Position numbers and translations under genes: made by a program. The notes under the pieces were generated by a model. That model searched no databases and was not told the DNA's origin. It worked only from the letters and a program-made list of their open reading frames with translations. This document shows, piece after piece, positions 1 through 11,350 of a stretch of 64,000 bases of DNA (its first letter is position 1; every line of letters begins with the position of its first letter). Source of the stretch: Glebionis coronaria (lineage: Eukaryota; Streptophyta; Magnoliopsida; Asterales; Asteraceae); contig JANFOE010000050.1 in NCBI GenBank assembly GCA_025667525.1, positions 744,001 through 808,000 of the forward strand, written 5' to 3'.

Positions 1-944
1 TCTAATAAATCCTCGTTCAAGAAGTTCTTGCAGTTGGTCCTTCAGTTCTTTTAGCTCTATGGGAGCCATACGATACGGAGCCTTAGAGATTGGCTCGGCT
101 CCTGGAACAAGGTCGATGTTGAACTCCACTTCTCTTGCAGGTGGTATGCCTGGAAGTTCATCTCGGAAGACGTCTTGAAATTCTGAGACTACCGGTTGAT
201 CCTGAATCGATGGGGATTCAGCATCCATGTCGTGAACCGTAGCTAGATAACCTTCGCAGCCATGTGACAGTAATGCACGTGCTTGCAAGGTAGATATGAC
301 TTGTACAGACCGCCCGGGTATGAACCCGTTATGAATGTACTCTGGTGCATTAATGTCGCCGAAGATCACCCGATATGAGTGGCAGTCTATGGTAGCATGG
401 TGCTTGGATAGCCAGTCCATGCCAAGAATCATATCGAACTCAATCATGTCTAGGGGAAGTGCATCTACTGCACGAACTTTATCGTCAAACTCTAGAGGAA
501 GACTCTTGTATACATGATTTATTAATACAGAGTCCCTCAGAGGCGTGGAAATGGTAAGCTTATTTTCTAATGGCAAGGGAAGTGTCCTGATGTTCTTAGC
601 ATAAGTAGTGGAAATAACTGAATGAGTGGCGCCCGTGTCGAAAAGAACACATGCAGCCTGGCCGTACATATACAAAATTCCAGTAATGGTACCTGTAGAT
701 TTGTTTGCCTGATCACGCGATGTCGTGTAGACACGCCCAGTGGTAGGAGGCGGTTTAGTATCAGCATGACCCGAAGTACCCTCCATTTCACCCTTACGGC
801 AATCTCTCATACGATGGCCAGGGAGGCCGCACTTGTAGCACGCGTCGGAATCACGACGACATGGGCCAGGGTGTCTGCGATGGCAAGTGCTGCAAAGAGG
901 ATGAGTGAATCCTCCAGCAGGAGTCCTTGCTTGCTGAGGGCCTG
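1..944 (-). CDS. Gypsy-1 nucleocapsid/protease/RT start, exon 4, runs off left edge
   Basis: This is the pol-side exon of a Ty3/gypsy polyprotein, open on the minus strand from the intron 3 acceptor (944) to the window edge with no stop. In order it reads a cysteine-rich region ([14 protein letters not shown], then CYKCGLPGH, a nucleocapsid zinc knuckle), an aspartic protease with LFDTGATHS at about 630-600, the linker ending [10 protein letters not shown], and the first residues of reverse transcriptase ([17 protein letters not shown]). It matches Gypsy-2 at 55689-56650 nearly residue for residue. The protease matures Gag and Pol in the virus-like particle; RT copies the genomic RNA. There is no ATG-driven start because the exon is reached by splicing. 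The reading is firm; lineage (Tekay/Del-like chromovirus) is an inference from gag style and long LTRs. Confidence 0.88.
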
Positions 945-1014
945 CTGATGACAAAACGTGTTAAGAATAAAGTATATGCACGAGTATAAGACGTAAGCGT
1001 CATGAGATGTTTAC
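945..1014 (-). other. Gypsy-1 intron 3 (predicted)
   Basis: This is a 70 bp minus-strand segment starting GTAAAC and ending CATCAG. Its removal joins the upstream exon (ending in codon phase 1) to the cysteine-rich exon without a frame break. Gypsy-2 has an intron at the same place, 73 bp once an inserted LTR is subtracted. Confidence 0.75.
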
Positions 1015-1079
1015 CAGTGTTAGCTGAACGGTTGGGCTGAGAACCCCTGTGGTTCTGGTCCCTTCCGTTACCGTGGTTC
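1015..1079 (-). CDS. Gypsy-1 gag-pol exon 3
   Basis: This is a 65 bp exon between two predicted introns, translating to a polar Asn/Gln/Arg-rich stretch (NHGNGRDQNHRGSQ). It is too short to stand alone; support comes from the sister exon at 52119-52183, with the same length, boundaries and phase. It belongs to the basic linker ahead of the nucleocapsid zinc knuckle. Confidence 0.7.
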
Positions 1080-1154
1080 CTGGTAGAGATTAATATAGTG
1101 TCAGCATGAGAGATATAATCATGAAATCATAAGAAGATGCGTAAATAGTAGGAC
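1080..1154 (-). other. Gypsy-1 intron 2 (predicted)
   Basis: This is a 75 bp minus-strand segment starting GTCCTA and ending CTACCAG. Donor and acceptor contexts (AGCAG before, GAACCA after) are conserved in Gypsy-2, where the intron is 76 bp. Confidence 0.75.
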
Positions 1155-1304
1155 CTGCTGTTGTTGGAGTGTCCCGCATTGTTACGGTAATTATCATTAC
1201 CGTTGCGCCTTTCCACAACAGAACGGTCGTTAGAGTGACCGTTTCCTTTGGGCTGATTAGGCTGCTGCTGAGTAGCCGGCTGAGACCGGTCCCCAGTTTT
1301 CTGC
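1155..1304 (-). CDS. Gypsy-1 gag-pol exon 2
   Basis: This 150 bp exon encodes a Gln/Asn/Arg-rich segment (starts QKTGDRSQP, contains QQQP and NDNYRNNAGHSN). It is the same length and phase as 51893-52042 in Gypsy-2. It lies between the capsid-like exon 1 and the nucleocapsid region and probably forms a basic, disordered RNA-binding linker. Confidence 0.7.
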
Positions 1305-1389
1305 CTGGAAGATACAGTTTAAGAGATGATTATAGAACATATAATGATAGAATGCGATCTGGTTAACGCTAGAACACGAAATGTTTTAC
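1305..1389 (-). other. Gypsy-1 intron 1 (predicted)
   Basis: This is an 85 bp minus-strand segment starting GTAAAA and ending CTTCCAG. If it is not spliced, its first bases create an in-frame TAA (AGG TAA) directly after the capsid exon. Gypsy-2 has the same arrangement with an 84 bp intron. Confidence 0.78.
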
Positions 1390-2120
1390 CTCTTGTCGGG
1401 TCTTTCAGCTTCCCCGAACTCATCGCGTTCCTACAACATCTCAAGCTTCCTTGCTGCGTCGGCCACTTGTGCTACTGTATTGAACGTAGCACATACCAGA
1501 TTGTTCGCGACCGAGGTGCGAAGTGCCCACCTAAAATGGTGTGCCTGCTCCTCAGGAGTACCAGCTGCTGCTCCCAGAAAACCAGCTAGGCGAAGAAAGC
1601 GCTGCATGAATTCGTTTCTATTCTCGCCCGCTCTTTGACGTATCCCATGGTATTCTCGCTTGAGTTTGTCCTGCTCTGCTTTAGGAAAGAACTGCTCCAT
1701 CACTCTCTCCTTGAATTGGGCCCATGTCAAACCAGCGACCCATTCATCACCTCCTTCTGACTGCGTCAAAGCTAGCCACCAGTTGAGTACATCGCCTTCA
1801 AATCGGTAGCATGCCAATCTTGCCTTGAAGGCGGGGTCACATCCCATAGCATTGAAGATTTTCTCAATGTGAGTCAGCCAGCTTTCAGCATCGCTGGGGC
1901 TATCAGTCTTTTCAAAAGCTCTAGGACGGAGCTTGTTAAATCTTTCCAACCATACCGCTAGTGTCACTGGGGGAGGAGGAGGAGGTGCCTGATTCTGCTG
2001 CTGCTGATTGTTGGCAGCTTGGACTTCAGCACGAATGTCATTCCTCAGTTGAGGAAGTAAGGCTTGCATGGCAGCCTGAATTGCAGCATTGAGCTGCTCT
2101 TGCTCGCGTGTGAGAACTAT
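1390..2120 (-). pseudogene. Gypsy-1 gag (capsid) exon 1
   Basis: This encodes the Gag capsid-type protein of the gypsy family, which forms the particle shell. The reading starts at LTREQEQLNAAIQAAM, passes a short proline tract, then gives the Retrotrans_gag core (VWLERFNKLRPRAF, ESWLTHIEKIFNAMGCDP, YRFEGDVLNWWLAL, MEQFFPKAEQDKL). Two lesions are visible. The start codon of the sister copy (ATG at 51081) is ATA here (2120-2118), and an in-frame TAG lies at 1433-1431, 13 codons before the intron 1 donor. The reading can be extended upstream to an ATG at 2168, but that Met is not conserved. Confidence 0.85.
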
Positions 2121-2566
2121 CTGACAGTATAACATAAAACATATGATTAACAGTTCAACATAAAACACAAAAAAAAAAAAAAATTTATGCCAAAAATTTC
2201 ACGAGAAAAATTTTATACAAGAAAATCTTTGTATGAATGCATGATGCAGTTTTATGAAAACTTTTGATGCTCGAGAGTGAACGCCTATGGTCAGTTCACT
2301 CAAAATAAAAGACATATCGAGGGGACGCCTATGGGTCGGTCCCAAATCTAAAAGTTTCGATAAAACACATGCGACTAAATAGGGCCAGTCCTGTACCAAC
2401 CATTACTTAGTCAAAAACCCTGTAACAATGACATGTATATGTATGCTTAAAAATGATGAATGCATGAAAACAACTGTCAGTTCTAGGAAGACCGTAGTGA
2501 CTACCCACTAATCACAGGTCATATTTGAGAGCCTACAGGTCGAAGCCTTGGCTCTGATACCATAAT
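2121..2566 (-). other. Gypsy-1 5' leader with primer binding site
   Basis: This is the untranslated leader between the 5' LTR and gag on the minus strand. The primer binding site is at 2562-2543 (reads TGGTATCAGAGCC), complementary to the 3' end of initiator-Met tRNA, four bases inside the LTR as in Gypsy-2. The rest parallels 50635-51080, including an acceptor-like TTACAG before a conserved block. No ORF is convincing. Confidence 0.8.
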
Positions 2567-5500
2567 TGTAACACCCCATTTTCGAAATGGAATATTACGC
2601 ATAATCATGGCGTGTCATCAAAGCATACAAGGATAAATGTCTAAGCATTATTCAACCATAAAAGGGAAATACCGGAATCAAACATCGGTAACCCCAAAGT
2701 AAAGCTCATCACACACAAACATAAATACTGTAAAAGGAAAGGACGAAACAATGTCCATAGCAACTGTATCAAAGTAAAGGAAATGCATAAAGTAAAGAAA
2801 GACAGTAAAGCTTCCAGTCCATATGCACCTATGTTTGAGATCTACGAGCGTCCCAGAGTACCTGCCGTTTTGGGAACATGAAAAGGAAAACGGCTGAGCA
2901 AGACGCTCAGTGCACGGATGTACAATATAGCATGAAATAGGATAATCATGTAACATATAACAGCAGAAGACTAAGTTCTGAGTAAACTGGTTAAGTATCA
3001 AGAAAACTGGTTTTATAGTTTGAAAAGCCTTATGTTTATCTTGTGAAAACTGTTTTAACATATATATACCATAGCCCATATAGGTCATGAAAAGGTCACG
3101 TGCATGAATACTTGGAGGGGTGACCTCATCATGCTGATTAGAGGGGATGCCTCTAATCAATATACTGGTTTGGGTAGGAGGGATCAACTCCTTGTGAAGG
3201 GTGCAAGGCACACACCACATTCACCATGATTAACTGAATAAAACATGTAACTAGGATGCACCCATACGCCCCACCTGATATAATAATATGGCCAAAACTG
3301 AAAAGGGACGCCACGAGCAATCACTCCGCCGTGGGGAAGTCATAACATCGGTGCCTCCAATGCTATGGTTATGGTACCTCCATAACTAGGTGAAACTGGT
3401 CATGCTTGTATATGGCTATAGATTATGCTAATTAAACATAAGCAGTTCAAAACAATAAAACAAATGCTGGGGAAAACAGTTGGCTGCATACGGGGAAATC
3501 CTAATAAGGAAAGAATGTCCATACTGAAAGGACGGGAATCCGTACCTCAAGTCCAGTGAATGAACGGAAGAAAGACTCCTACTTCTGGATCACTAACGCT
3601 ACATGAATACACACGTGTATAAGTATCGATCCACTGATTACGTACTGGGTTTTGTGTCTCATTATAGCTGATTTGGTATGTTTTAGGTCATTGTTCACTG
3701 TTTAAAGCCTTAAACTGTGTTTATCTTGTATTCTGATTTATCTGATTAAGTATTACTGGTGTTTCATGTATAAATATACTTACTGTGTAATAATAAGTAA
3801 CTTTCCAAAAATAGCAGGTTTCCAAAAATAGAAAGTTTCCAAAAATAGAAAGTTTCCAAAAATAGAAAGTTTCCAAGAATAGAAAGTTTCCAAAAATAGA
3901 AAGTTACCAAAAATAGAAAGTTTCCAAAAATAGAAAGTTTCCAAAAATAGAAAGTTTCCAAAAATAGAAAGTTTCCTAAAATAGAACTTACTGCTTAAAA
4001 TAGATTAGTTTCTAAAAATAGAAAGTTTCCAAAAATAGATCAGCTGCCTTAATTAAATAAGTTTCCATATATAGAAGGTTTCCATGATTAGATTAGCTGC
4101 CTGAAATAGATAGATTTCCATATATAGAAGGTTTCCATTAATAGATTAGTTGCCTTATTTAATTAAGTTTCTATAAATAGAAGTTCCCATATTTAGAATT
4201 AAGCTGGTTACATAAGCTAACATATAAGTCTAAGTGTTTATAAGCTTGTTTCTTAAGTCATATGATATAGTATATAGTTTAATTATTATTTCATGTATTT
4301 TAATTAAACTATAGGTTAAGCATTTTAATTAAAGTATAACATGTTTTAATTAAAATGAAATGAAATACTTAGGTTAAAATGTGTATTATTATTATTAATA
4401 ATATAACCTAAGTCATGTCTAAATTAATTAATTATAGGCATGTTTTAATAATTAATTAATTATAACTTGTAACATAAAATACTTAGGTTAAATTAATGTC
4501 ATGTTAAACTAATAATTAAAATAACCTAAGTCATGATTTAATTAATATTTCATGTTATTAATTAATTATATCCTAAGTTCATAATTCATAAAAATTAACA
4601 TGTAGCATAAATCATGATTTAACCAACGAACCATGAATCGGGTATGAATTCGACACCGTACCCCGAGCCAAACCCGGGGCACGTGTGCCTCCTTGCTGCC
4701 GTGGGTCCCACATGAGCCAACCAAGACCAAAAATGGTCTTGGTGGTGGCGGCAATAGCAAACCAAACCCCCCTCGGGTTTGTTTTGCTAGGCGGCTAGAA
4801 ATAAACACCCCTTTAAATCATTCCTTGATTTTAACTAATACCAAAACATGTTAGATCAATGATTAATTATCATGTTTAAATAAAAAAAATAATAACATGT
4901 TCATGAAAATAATCAAAGATTAAAACAATTAAAAAGAATTAAAAGAAGGGTTAGAAAGGTATACCACTATGTAGCTTGGAAAAAGGATGAACAAACACTG
5001 ATTATAACAATAGTTTTTGAGATCAAAATCAACCAATCACCCTCCTATGGTGATGTGAAGGTGGCGGCACAAAGAGGAGAAAAAGGAGGAGGAGAAAACT
5101 CTTTTTAGGGTTTTTTGTTTATTTCTTGAAAGTGAAAAATGAAAACATGTTTTTACTCTTACCCCCCTTTACTTGTAAAAGTCCATGGGCTTAGCCCATT
5201 TCTTGTGGTTGTGCCGTGGGTATGGGGGCCCCACATGGGGTACCCGTAACTTTCTCGTGTCCCGATGTTTCGTGTTCGTTCGTGGTTAAACGTGCTCGTG
5301 TTTAAAGTGTTTCTGTTTATTCTATCGTGTCGTTTATCGTAAACTTAACGCTCGTAATTATATTATATGTATTTACGTAAATATTCTAGTTCGTAATTTA
5401 ATTGGTGATCATGATTTAATTATGTTCACGTGACATATTTATTAACTGTTTATCATGAATTCGTACGTAATCGATACTTGTCATGTCATACACGTATGCA

Positions 5501-5611
5501 CTTGCTTGATTATTAGCACATGAATGTGATCAATACTAGATGAGGTAAGTTTTAATCTAGGACGTACAATCTTAAGGGCACTATTCATGGTAAAAGCATG
5601 CGGGTTTTACA
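2567..5611 (-). mobile_element. Gypsy-1 5' LTR (minus orientation)
   Basis: This 3045 bp LTR begins TGTAACACCC on the plus strand and ends GGTTTTACA; read on the minus strand it is TGTAAAACCCGC to GGGTGTTACA, the termini of the Gypsy-2 LTRs. A primer binding site directly follows it on the minus strand. It is AT-rich, contains a 17 bp tandem array (3803-3985), and has no real ORF. It interrupts Copia-1 reverse transcriptase at 5612, so Gypsy-1 inserted into Copia-1. Confidence 0.9.
3803..3985. repeat. 17 bp tandem repeat in Gypsy-1 LTR
   Basis: This array holds about ten units of TTTCCAAAAATAGAAAG with single-base variants, and scattered extra units continue to about 4140. The same repeat occurs, in the other orientation, in both Gypsy-2 LTRs. 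ORFs across it are translations of the repeat. Confidence 0.9.
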
Positions 5612-6470
5612 GGAGACCAAGAAAAAACGTCATTTCCCCCATCATGGACATTTCGATTCGACTTTTCATAAGGTCGGCAAATAATATGGAATATTTTGGG
5701 TTAGTAGAACCAAATATAATATTCTCTACATAGACCTGAGCCACCAAGATGTCGTTGCCGTAGTGCTTGATAAACAACGTTGGATCAATGGTTCCTTTGC
5801 TGAAGTGATTTTGGAGAAGAAATGATGATAATTCGTCGTACCATTCCCTCGGTGCTTGTTTCAAACCATAAATTGCCTTTTTCAACTTGTAGACATGGCT
5901 TGGGTGTTCGGTGTTGATGAAACCTTCAGGTTGACATACATGCACATCTTCTTTTAATGTCCCATGCAAGAAAGCCGTCTTCACGTCCATTTGATACACA
6001 GTGAACGATTTGTGTGCATCGTATGCCAAGAAAATCCTAATCGCTTCCATTCGAGCAACCGGGGCGAAGGATTCTGCGAAATCAATTCCCTCCTGTTGTT
6101 TATAACCTCTCACGACTAACCGAGTCTTGTTCCGAATAACCGTTTGCTCCTCATCCATCTTGTTTTTGAATAACCATTTCAGTGTAAGGGGATCGATATT
6201 GTCCGGTCGAGGTACTAACTCCCATACATCAAGCTGGATAAACTGATTGAGTTCTTCTTGTATAGACTCAATCCATGATGCATCAGTCATTGCTTCTTTC
6301 ACACTTGCTGGTTCCATTGTGCTGACTGATAGTGCATAGATACACATATCACCGTCAGTACGCAGCTGATTTCGTGTTGAGACTGGTCGTGAGAGATTGC
6401 TAATCACTTGAACTAAAGGATGATTCTTAGTCCATTTGTGTTCATGTGGAAGTGTATGAGAAACTTGATG
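5612..6470 (-). pseudogene. Copia-1 reverse transcriptase, truncated
   Basis: This is the Ty1/copia RT domain of the oldest element in the nest. It shows [12 protein letters not shown], then [54 protein letters not shown] and [13 protein letters not shown] in the expected order. The catalytic YVDD box reads YVEN (5732-5721), so both catalytic aspartates are altered. The frame stops dead at FFLGL, where Gypsy-1 begins; the remaining RT, RNase H and 3' LTR must lie left of the window. A frame change near 6470 separates it from the upstream linker. Confidence 0.88.
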
Positions 6471-7950
6471 CGAGCTCGACGGATCACATATGGTGTTGAA
6501 GGCTGAGTAGAACTTGTGGAAGCCACACATGGATTAACAAACTCGTGTTCGTTGAGCATCACATTGTTTGCATTTTTAGCAACTATTTCATTCTGAAGAT
6601 GAACATGAGTGGGAATTTGCTGAGAATGTTTTTGAGTTGCGTCAGCAGTCGGAGAAGTGGTTGGAATGTTTGGAGTCAATATGGTTGAGGTTGACGTAGA
6701 TGGTGCAAAAACAGATGCCGTTGGTGTAGATTCAGTTGGTGGTTCTGGAACTACCGTAGCAGGTGCAGCCGGGGCATTTTGAGGAACACCAAATGACGAA
6801 GGACCCTCCATATATTCATCATAGATTGGCCCAAATAAAACTTCCATGTCACGTTCCGAGGGTTGTAACGATGAGATTGTTGACAGTGCAAATTGAAGCG
6901 CGAGTCCTGAACTTACGTGTCCAGAAGTCTGACCTTGAAGCTCGGGATGTGAACTTGTATGCTGAGAGGCCATACACGAGAGTTCAGTAAAGGTAACGTT
7001 CATAGTCTCCATTACCTTTCTTGTCCTTCGATTATAAACCCTGTAAGCACAAGCAGTTAATAATAACCAATGAAAAAGCCAATATCACCTTTAGGTTCAA
7101 GTTTACCGATATCTTCACGATCATTCTTCGGATAAAATAATGCACCAAAGACATGTAAAAATGAAATATCCGATTTTCTTCCATTAATGATCTCATAAGG
7201 TGTTTTGTTGAAACGGGTGTGAATAATGGAGCGGTTTTGAGTATAACATGCAGTTGCTATAGCGTCAGCCCAAAGAAATAACGGTGCACTGGAGGAGAGA
7301 AGCATCGTTCGAGCAGCTTCAACTAACGTACGATTCCTCCGTACCACAACTCCATTTTTCTCTGGAGTTCTTACAGCCGAAGTTTGATGAGAAATCCCAA
7401 CTTCGTCAAAATAAGCTTTCAATTTCTGATTGGTGAATTCTGTGCCGTTATCCGTTCTCATAATAATGACAGGGGCTTGTAGTAGTACTGATGTTTTCTT
7501 CAGGAAATTAATAATTACATCAGGGGCTTCATCTTTCGAAGCAAGAAAATGAACCCATATGTAACGAGAATAATCATCCACAATCACAAGGACATACCGC
7601 TTTCCATTAATGCTTTTGATTCTCATTGGGCCACACAAATCCATATGTAGGAGATGTAACCTATTCGTTGAGTTGGGAACATGTTTGGGTTTGTGAGGCT
7701 TCTTCTTACTTTTACCTTGCTCACATGAAGGACAAAGATGGTCTTTTGTATATTTGAACTTTGGAAGACCGTTAACAAGATCATCTTTCGCGAGTTGGGT
7801 AATGGCATCTAAATTGAGATGAGGTAACCTTTGATGCCATAACCATGACCTTGTTGATGTGGCTCGGGCCATGAGACAAATTGGAGAAGCAGTAGACATT
7901 TGAAAAAGATCAATGGTGTAAAGGTTGGTGGTACGATTTCCTTTCAACAA
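6471..7950 (-). pseudogene. Copia-1 integrase and linker
   Basis: This is copia integrase, which inserts the cDNA into the genome. Reading downward from 7950, a zinc-binding HHCC region (WHQRLPHLNLDAI, CPSCEQGKSK) is followed by the core with MDLCGPMRI and MRTDNGTEF. The catalytic Glu expected in a GVVERRN context is Val here (GVVVRRN, 7344-7342). The C-terminal part (PYEIINGRKSDISFLHVFG, KGDIGFFIGY) runs to about 7057; after a break it continues as YNRRTRKV and a Ser/Thr/Pro-rich linker (6471-7012). The GAG-pre-integrase box lies at the upstream end. With a mutated active site and frame breaks it is a relic. Confidence 0.88.
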
Positions 7951-7956
7951 ATCAAT

Positions 7957-8226
7957 TCATTCAAGATCTCTTACAAAACATGTATGACTTCTGAAAGCAA
8001 CCTCCAAGTCGGAATCACAAAATTGTCCAACCGAGAATAATTTGTGTCCCAAGCCATCAACAAAAGAGACTCTGGTGATGATTATATTTCCCCAATGAAG
8101 ATCACCATAGCCTAGAATTGCAGCAACATGATCATTTCCAAATCGGACAGTTCCCATGAATCGCCAAACAAAGTTCTTGAGAAGGCTTCGATTCCCAGTC
8201 ATATGTTTGGAACAGCCCGAGTCCAC
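7957..8226 (-). pseudogene. Copia-1 protease remnant
   Basis: This is the copia aspartic protease region: MDSGCSKHMTGNRSLL carries the family DSGCSxHMTG active-site signature, and GLGHKLFSVGQFCDSDLEVAF is the usual C-terminal block before integrase. It is separated from the integrase frame by a stop at 7957-7959 and from gag by another break near 8230. It would have cut the polyprotein inside the virus-like particle. Confidence 0.85.
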
Positions 8227-8229
8227 GCA

Positions 8230-10362
8230 CTAGAGACAAATTTCAACAGCCTGCCAATGATAAGAGAAGAAATTTTTTTTGGCAACCGATGAAATAGGTT
8301 CTTGTAGGGTTAGATGATAATTAAGCCTTATCACATACCGACATTTCATTGTCAGTATGAGATCTACTAGTGTCGATAATTTTGCCACTACAGTCAAAAT
8401 TTCTACCAGTAGACAACCATTTAGAAGTGATTCTGGGGCTACTAGGCTTAGCAAGACTTAATGTGGTTCCTACGTGCATACTTTTAGGAACATACACCTT
8501 AGCCTTAGGAGTGCTATGTCTTTCACTGATTGACAGCTTGTCAATTCGAGTGTAACCACCATAATTCAACCCATTCATAGTCAAACCACAAGCATCATGA
8601 CTAAAAGTAAAGAAACATTTATTACATTTAGCACAAATAACTTCAGATTTTTCATTCCGAATAGCAAGCTTAAAGTCATTACATTCAGATGAATTAAGAT
8701 TCTGATTATGCTTAAAAACGGTAAATTCCTAGGGTGTTCTTCTACATCCACATTATTGATCTTGGGGCGACTACTTCTAGAGGCAAAAGGGACCCTATCA
8801 TTCCTTGTAGTGCTCGTAGGCTGTGGCCTTCTGCTCTTAGTGTAGTTGTTTATTCCTGTAGAAGAAGACACGCGTCTATTAGAATTAGCACTTTTTAAAT
8901 CAATGACTTGTGGTTGAGAGATAGTGGTCGGTTTTGTCCTAACGCTTGCTTTACGTTGTTTTCTAGGCACAGAGGTATCGACCCTAGGTTGAGAGGGGGG
9001 ACTAACACAAAACATTCTCGGGGCAATCACAGCAGCTTTCGTTCCAGCAACCTTGGGAAAATGTGTTACAGCAATACGAGTAGGTCCCGACGTTACTGAT
9101 TTCTGGATTATCGTGTCCACAATCGATTTAGTCACAGAAGTCTTATCTTTTAACAAGGCCTTTAACTTACAGTTCTCACAGATTTTATCGATGAGTTTCT
9201 GATAGACATACTTACATTGTTCAACAGCCCGCTTATATGAAACAACAACAAATTCTAAATCTGCAATCTTAGCCTTAAGCATCTAAACATTCCCATCACT
9301 GGCCTTCTCTAACCCAATAGAAGCCAGATTTTTTCCCTGTGCACCTCCCAACTGAGCTGTCAAATGTATGATTTTTTGTTGCATTTCATTGTAAGCTTTT
9401 TCGTACGAACTCTTGTCATATTTGCATTCATCACATTTTTTGACAAATTTATTCCAAAGATCGGTGAATTCTTTATCCTTTTTAATGACATAAGATTCCA
9501 TTTTCTCTTTCATAAGATCAAGCTCAGTTTCATTATGCAATACAGAGGTACCTAACTCAACAGGGCTACTATCAATACTATACTTGCTTTAGAGAGGCGT
9601 TCAAGATCATTTTCCAAAACTTTGATTTTATCAATAGATTCATCAGCTTCCTTCGCCAAAGATTTAAAGTCTTCAAAAAAGTTGGCAAATTCTTTTAGAA
9701 AAGCATTTTCCAAATTGCCTAACCGAGCATCAACTTGATTAATAATCGAATTAATATCGTTTTGAAGAATTTTCTGAACTTCAATCTGAACAGGTGATGT
9801 AAAATTTCCTTCGGTGATTTTGGAATTAACAACACGTTTAAGGATGACAAAGTTATCTTTAAGCTCGTTTAGAAATCGGCGTGTGATACTCGGTTTAGGA
9901 GGTTCATCAGAGAATTCCTCACTTAGGAGCAAAAGCATTTCAGTACTAGTTTTAGACCAAACAAAAACAGTTGGAGGATTAACTTTCGGGTAATAAACGG
10001 GTGTCACTTACTTATCAAGCTTTTTCATTCTTAAACGAGTCTCTACTGCAAGATCAGTAGTTTCCTTAGAATCATGCACACTAGGAGGATCATGATCATC
10101 AGACAAGAGCACACTACCATTATATAAAGTTTCATTAGTGGCCTGAACTTGGTTAAGGTATCCGGGATTAGGAGGAAGAGGACAACCTAAATCTAATTTG
10201 TGTCGAGTGTAATTTATCTTATTCACTTTTGGTGCGAGCATATTTATCGTCTGCATAGTTTGACCACGTTTTACTAAAAGGTTGTCTAATTCTCTAATCC
10301 TATCATGAGCTTTGTAGAAGTCCTCAAGAAGCCCATCTTCTCGAATTTTTAAATCATGTTTC
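8230..10362 (-). pseudogene. Copia-1 gag, central and C-terminal part
   Basis: This is a long, charged, coiled-coil-rich Gag region read downward from 10362: KIREDGLLEDFYKAHDRIRE, a segment with HDPPSVHDSKETTDLA (10080s), a Lys/Glu-rich coil at 9552-10007 (NQVDARLGNLENAFLKEF), CDECKYDKSSYEKAYNEMQQ (9450s), then a basic Ser/Thr/Pro-rich tail (8750-9100) and a degenerate Cys motif (CxxCNKCF, about 8620). Stops or frame changes occur near 10010, 9550, 9283, 8730 and 8320. The sequence continues without loss across the Sirevirus insertion at 42125, which carries the preceding residues. Confidence 0.8.
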
Positions 10363-10878
10363 TGTTGGGAATAAAATATGGCCAAGACACTTGGACGCTG
10401 ACAAGAGCAATTTGGACGCTGATAGGAAGAAATCAAGCGTTGACAAGACAAGCGTTGAAAGGAATAAGTCAAGCGTTGATAAGAAGAAGTCAAGCACTGA
10501 GAGAAGACTTAGTCTACACGTTTTATGTTTCTAGTATGTTTCTAGTAAAGATATGATCGACAATGTATTTCTTATGTTTATCTTTACCTAAAATAGCTGA
10601 TACGTAGACTCTTGTACAAGGTTCCTTAATCTATAAAAGGAGGCCTTTAGGTTTTGTTTCAAATATAAGTTTTATATAAATTCTACACTTTCATTGTACG
10701 CAAGTTCGATTTATTAATCAAAGTGAAAGTTTGGTTTAACTTGTTTGTGTGTTCTTGTTTAAGTATTAATTCCGCATAATACTTGAATTGTTACATATAC
10801 AACAAAGTTTCTCTACGTGTTTAAACTTGATTTAATCTTGTTTACACAAGCTAAATCGATCTAAGTTTGGGATCAACA
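10363..10878 (+). repeat. Sirevirus-like 5' LTR
   Basis: This is a 516 bp LTR with TG and CA ends. A TATA box CTATAAAAGG lies at 10631-10640. Six tandem variants of the CGYTGACAAG motif lie at 10395-10505. It is nearly identical to the split 3' LTR (30510-30544 joined to 41637-42124). Confidence 0.92.
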
Positions 10879-10880
10879 AG

Positions 10881-10892
10881 TGGTATCAGAGC
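10881..10892 (+). promoter_or_regulatory. Primer binding site of the Sirevirus-like element
   Basis: TGGTATCAGAGC, complementary to the initiator-Met tRNA 3' end, lies two bases after the 5' LTR and continues as TTGTTGAG. Confidence 0.88.
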
Positions 10893-10978
10893 TTGTTGAG
10901 AACCTTTGATCTAAAGAATACAAAAACCCTAAATCGCCAAAAACCCTAACTTTCAAGAAACCCTAAAATTCAAACAAC

Positions 10979-11068
10979 ATGTCTACTCCAGAGTTAACCT
11001 CTTCCTCCTCAAGCCCTAACATCAAGATTCCTATGCTAGACCCAGACAACTTTGAGCTGTGGAAATTT
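10979..11068 (+). pseudogene. Sirevirus-like gag, N-terminal fragment
   Basis: The gag start is ATG at 10979, 100 bases after the LTR, reading MSTPELTSSSSSPNIKIP then LDPDNFELWKF. The frame is cut after WKF by the CACTA transposon and resumes at 15529 with NFEQYLQIHDHTLWEIIEYG, so the insertion lies inside one codon run and one copy of TTT is the target duplication. Gag would form the particle shell. The ORF running on to 11242 is an artefact of reading into the transposon. Confidence 0.85.
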
Positions 11069-11350
11069 CACTACTACAAAAAAGTCCATGGAGACTGGTC
11101 CAAAAAGGCAATAGAGACTGGTTTTGTAGGACGTCTCTATGTGGAGGATCTCCTTGCTCGAAACATAAAGAAACTGGTTTTGAAACCAGTCTCTATTAAA
11201 AGAATAGACACTGGTTATCTTCATAAAAACAAGTCTCTTTAGAGATTGGTCTCCATACTATTCTCCAAAAAGCAGTCTTTTTAAGAGCATCTAACCAGTC
11301 TTTTTATGGAGTAAAAAATGTGTTTTTTTAAAAAACCAGTCTCTTTTTAC
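11069..11350. repeat. CACTA left terminal and sub-terminal repeats
   Basis: The terminal inverted repeat CACTACTACAAAAAA is followed by about nine copies of GAGACTGGT / ACCAGTCTC in both orientations, some as short inverted pairs. Confidence 0.88.
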
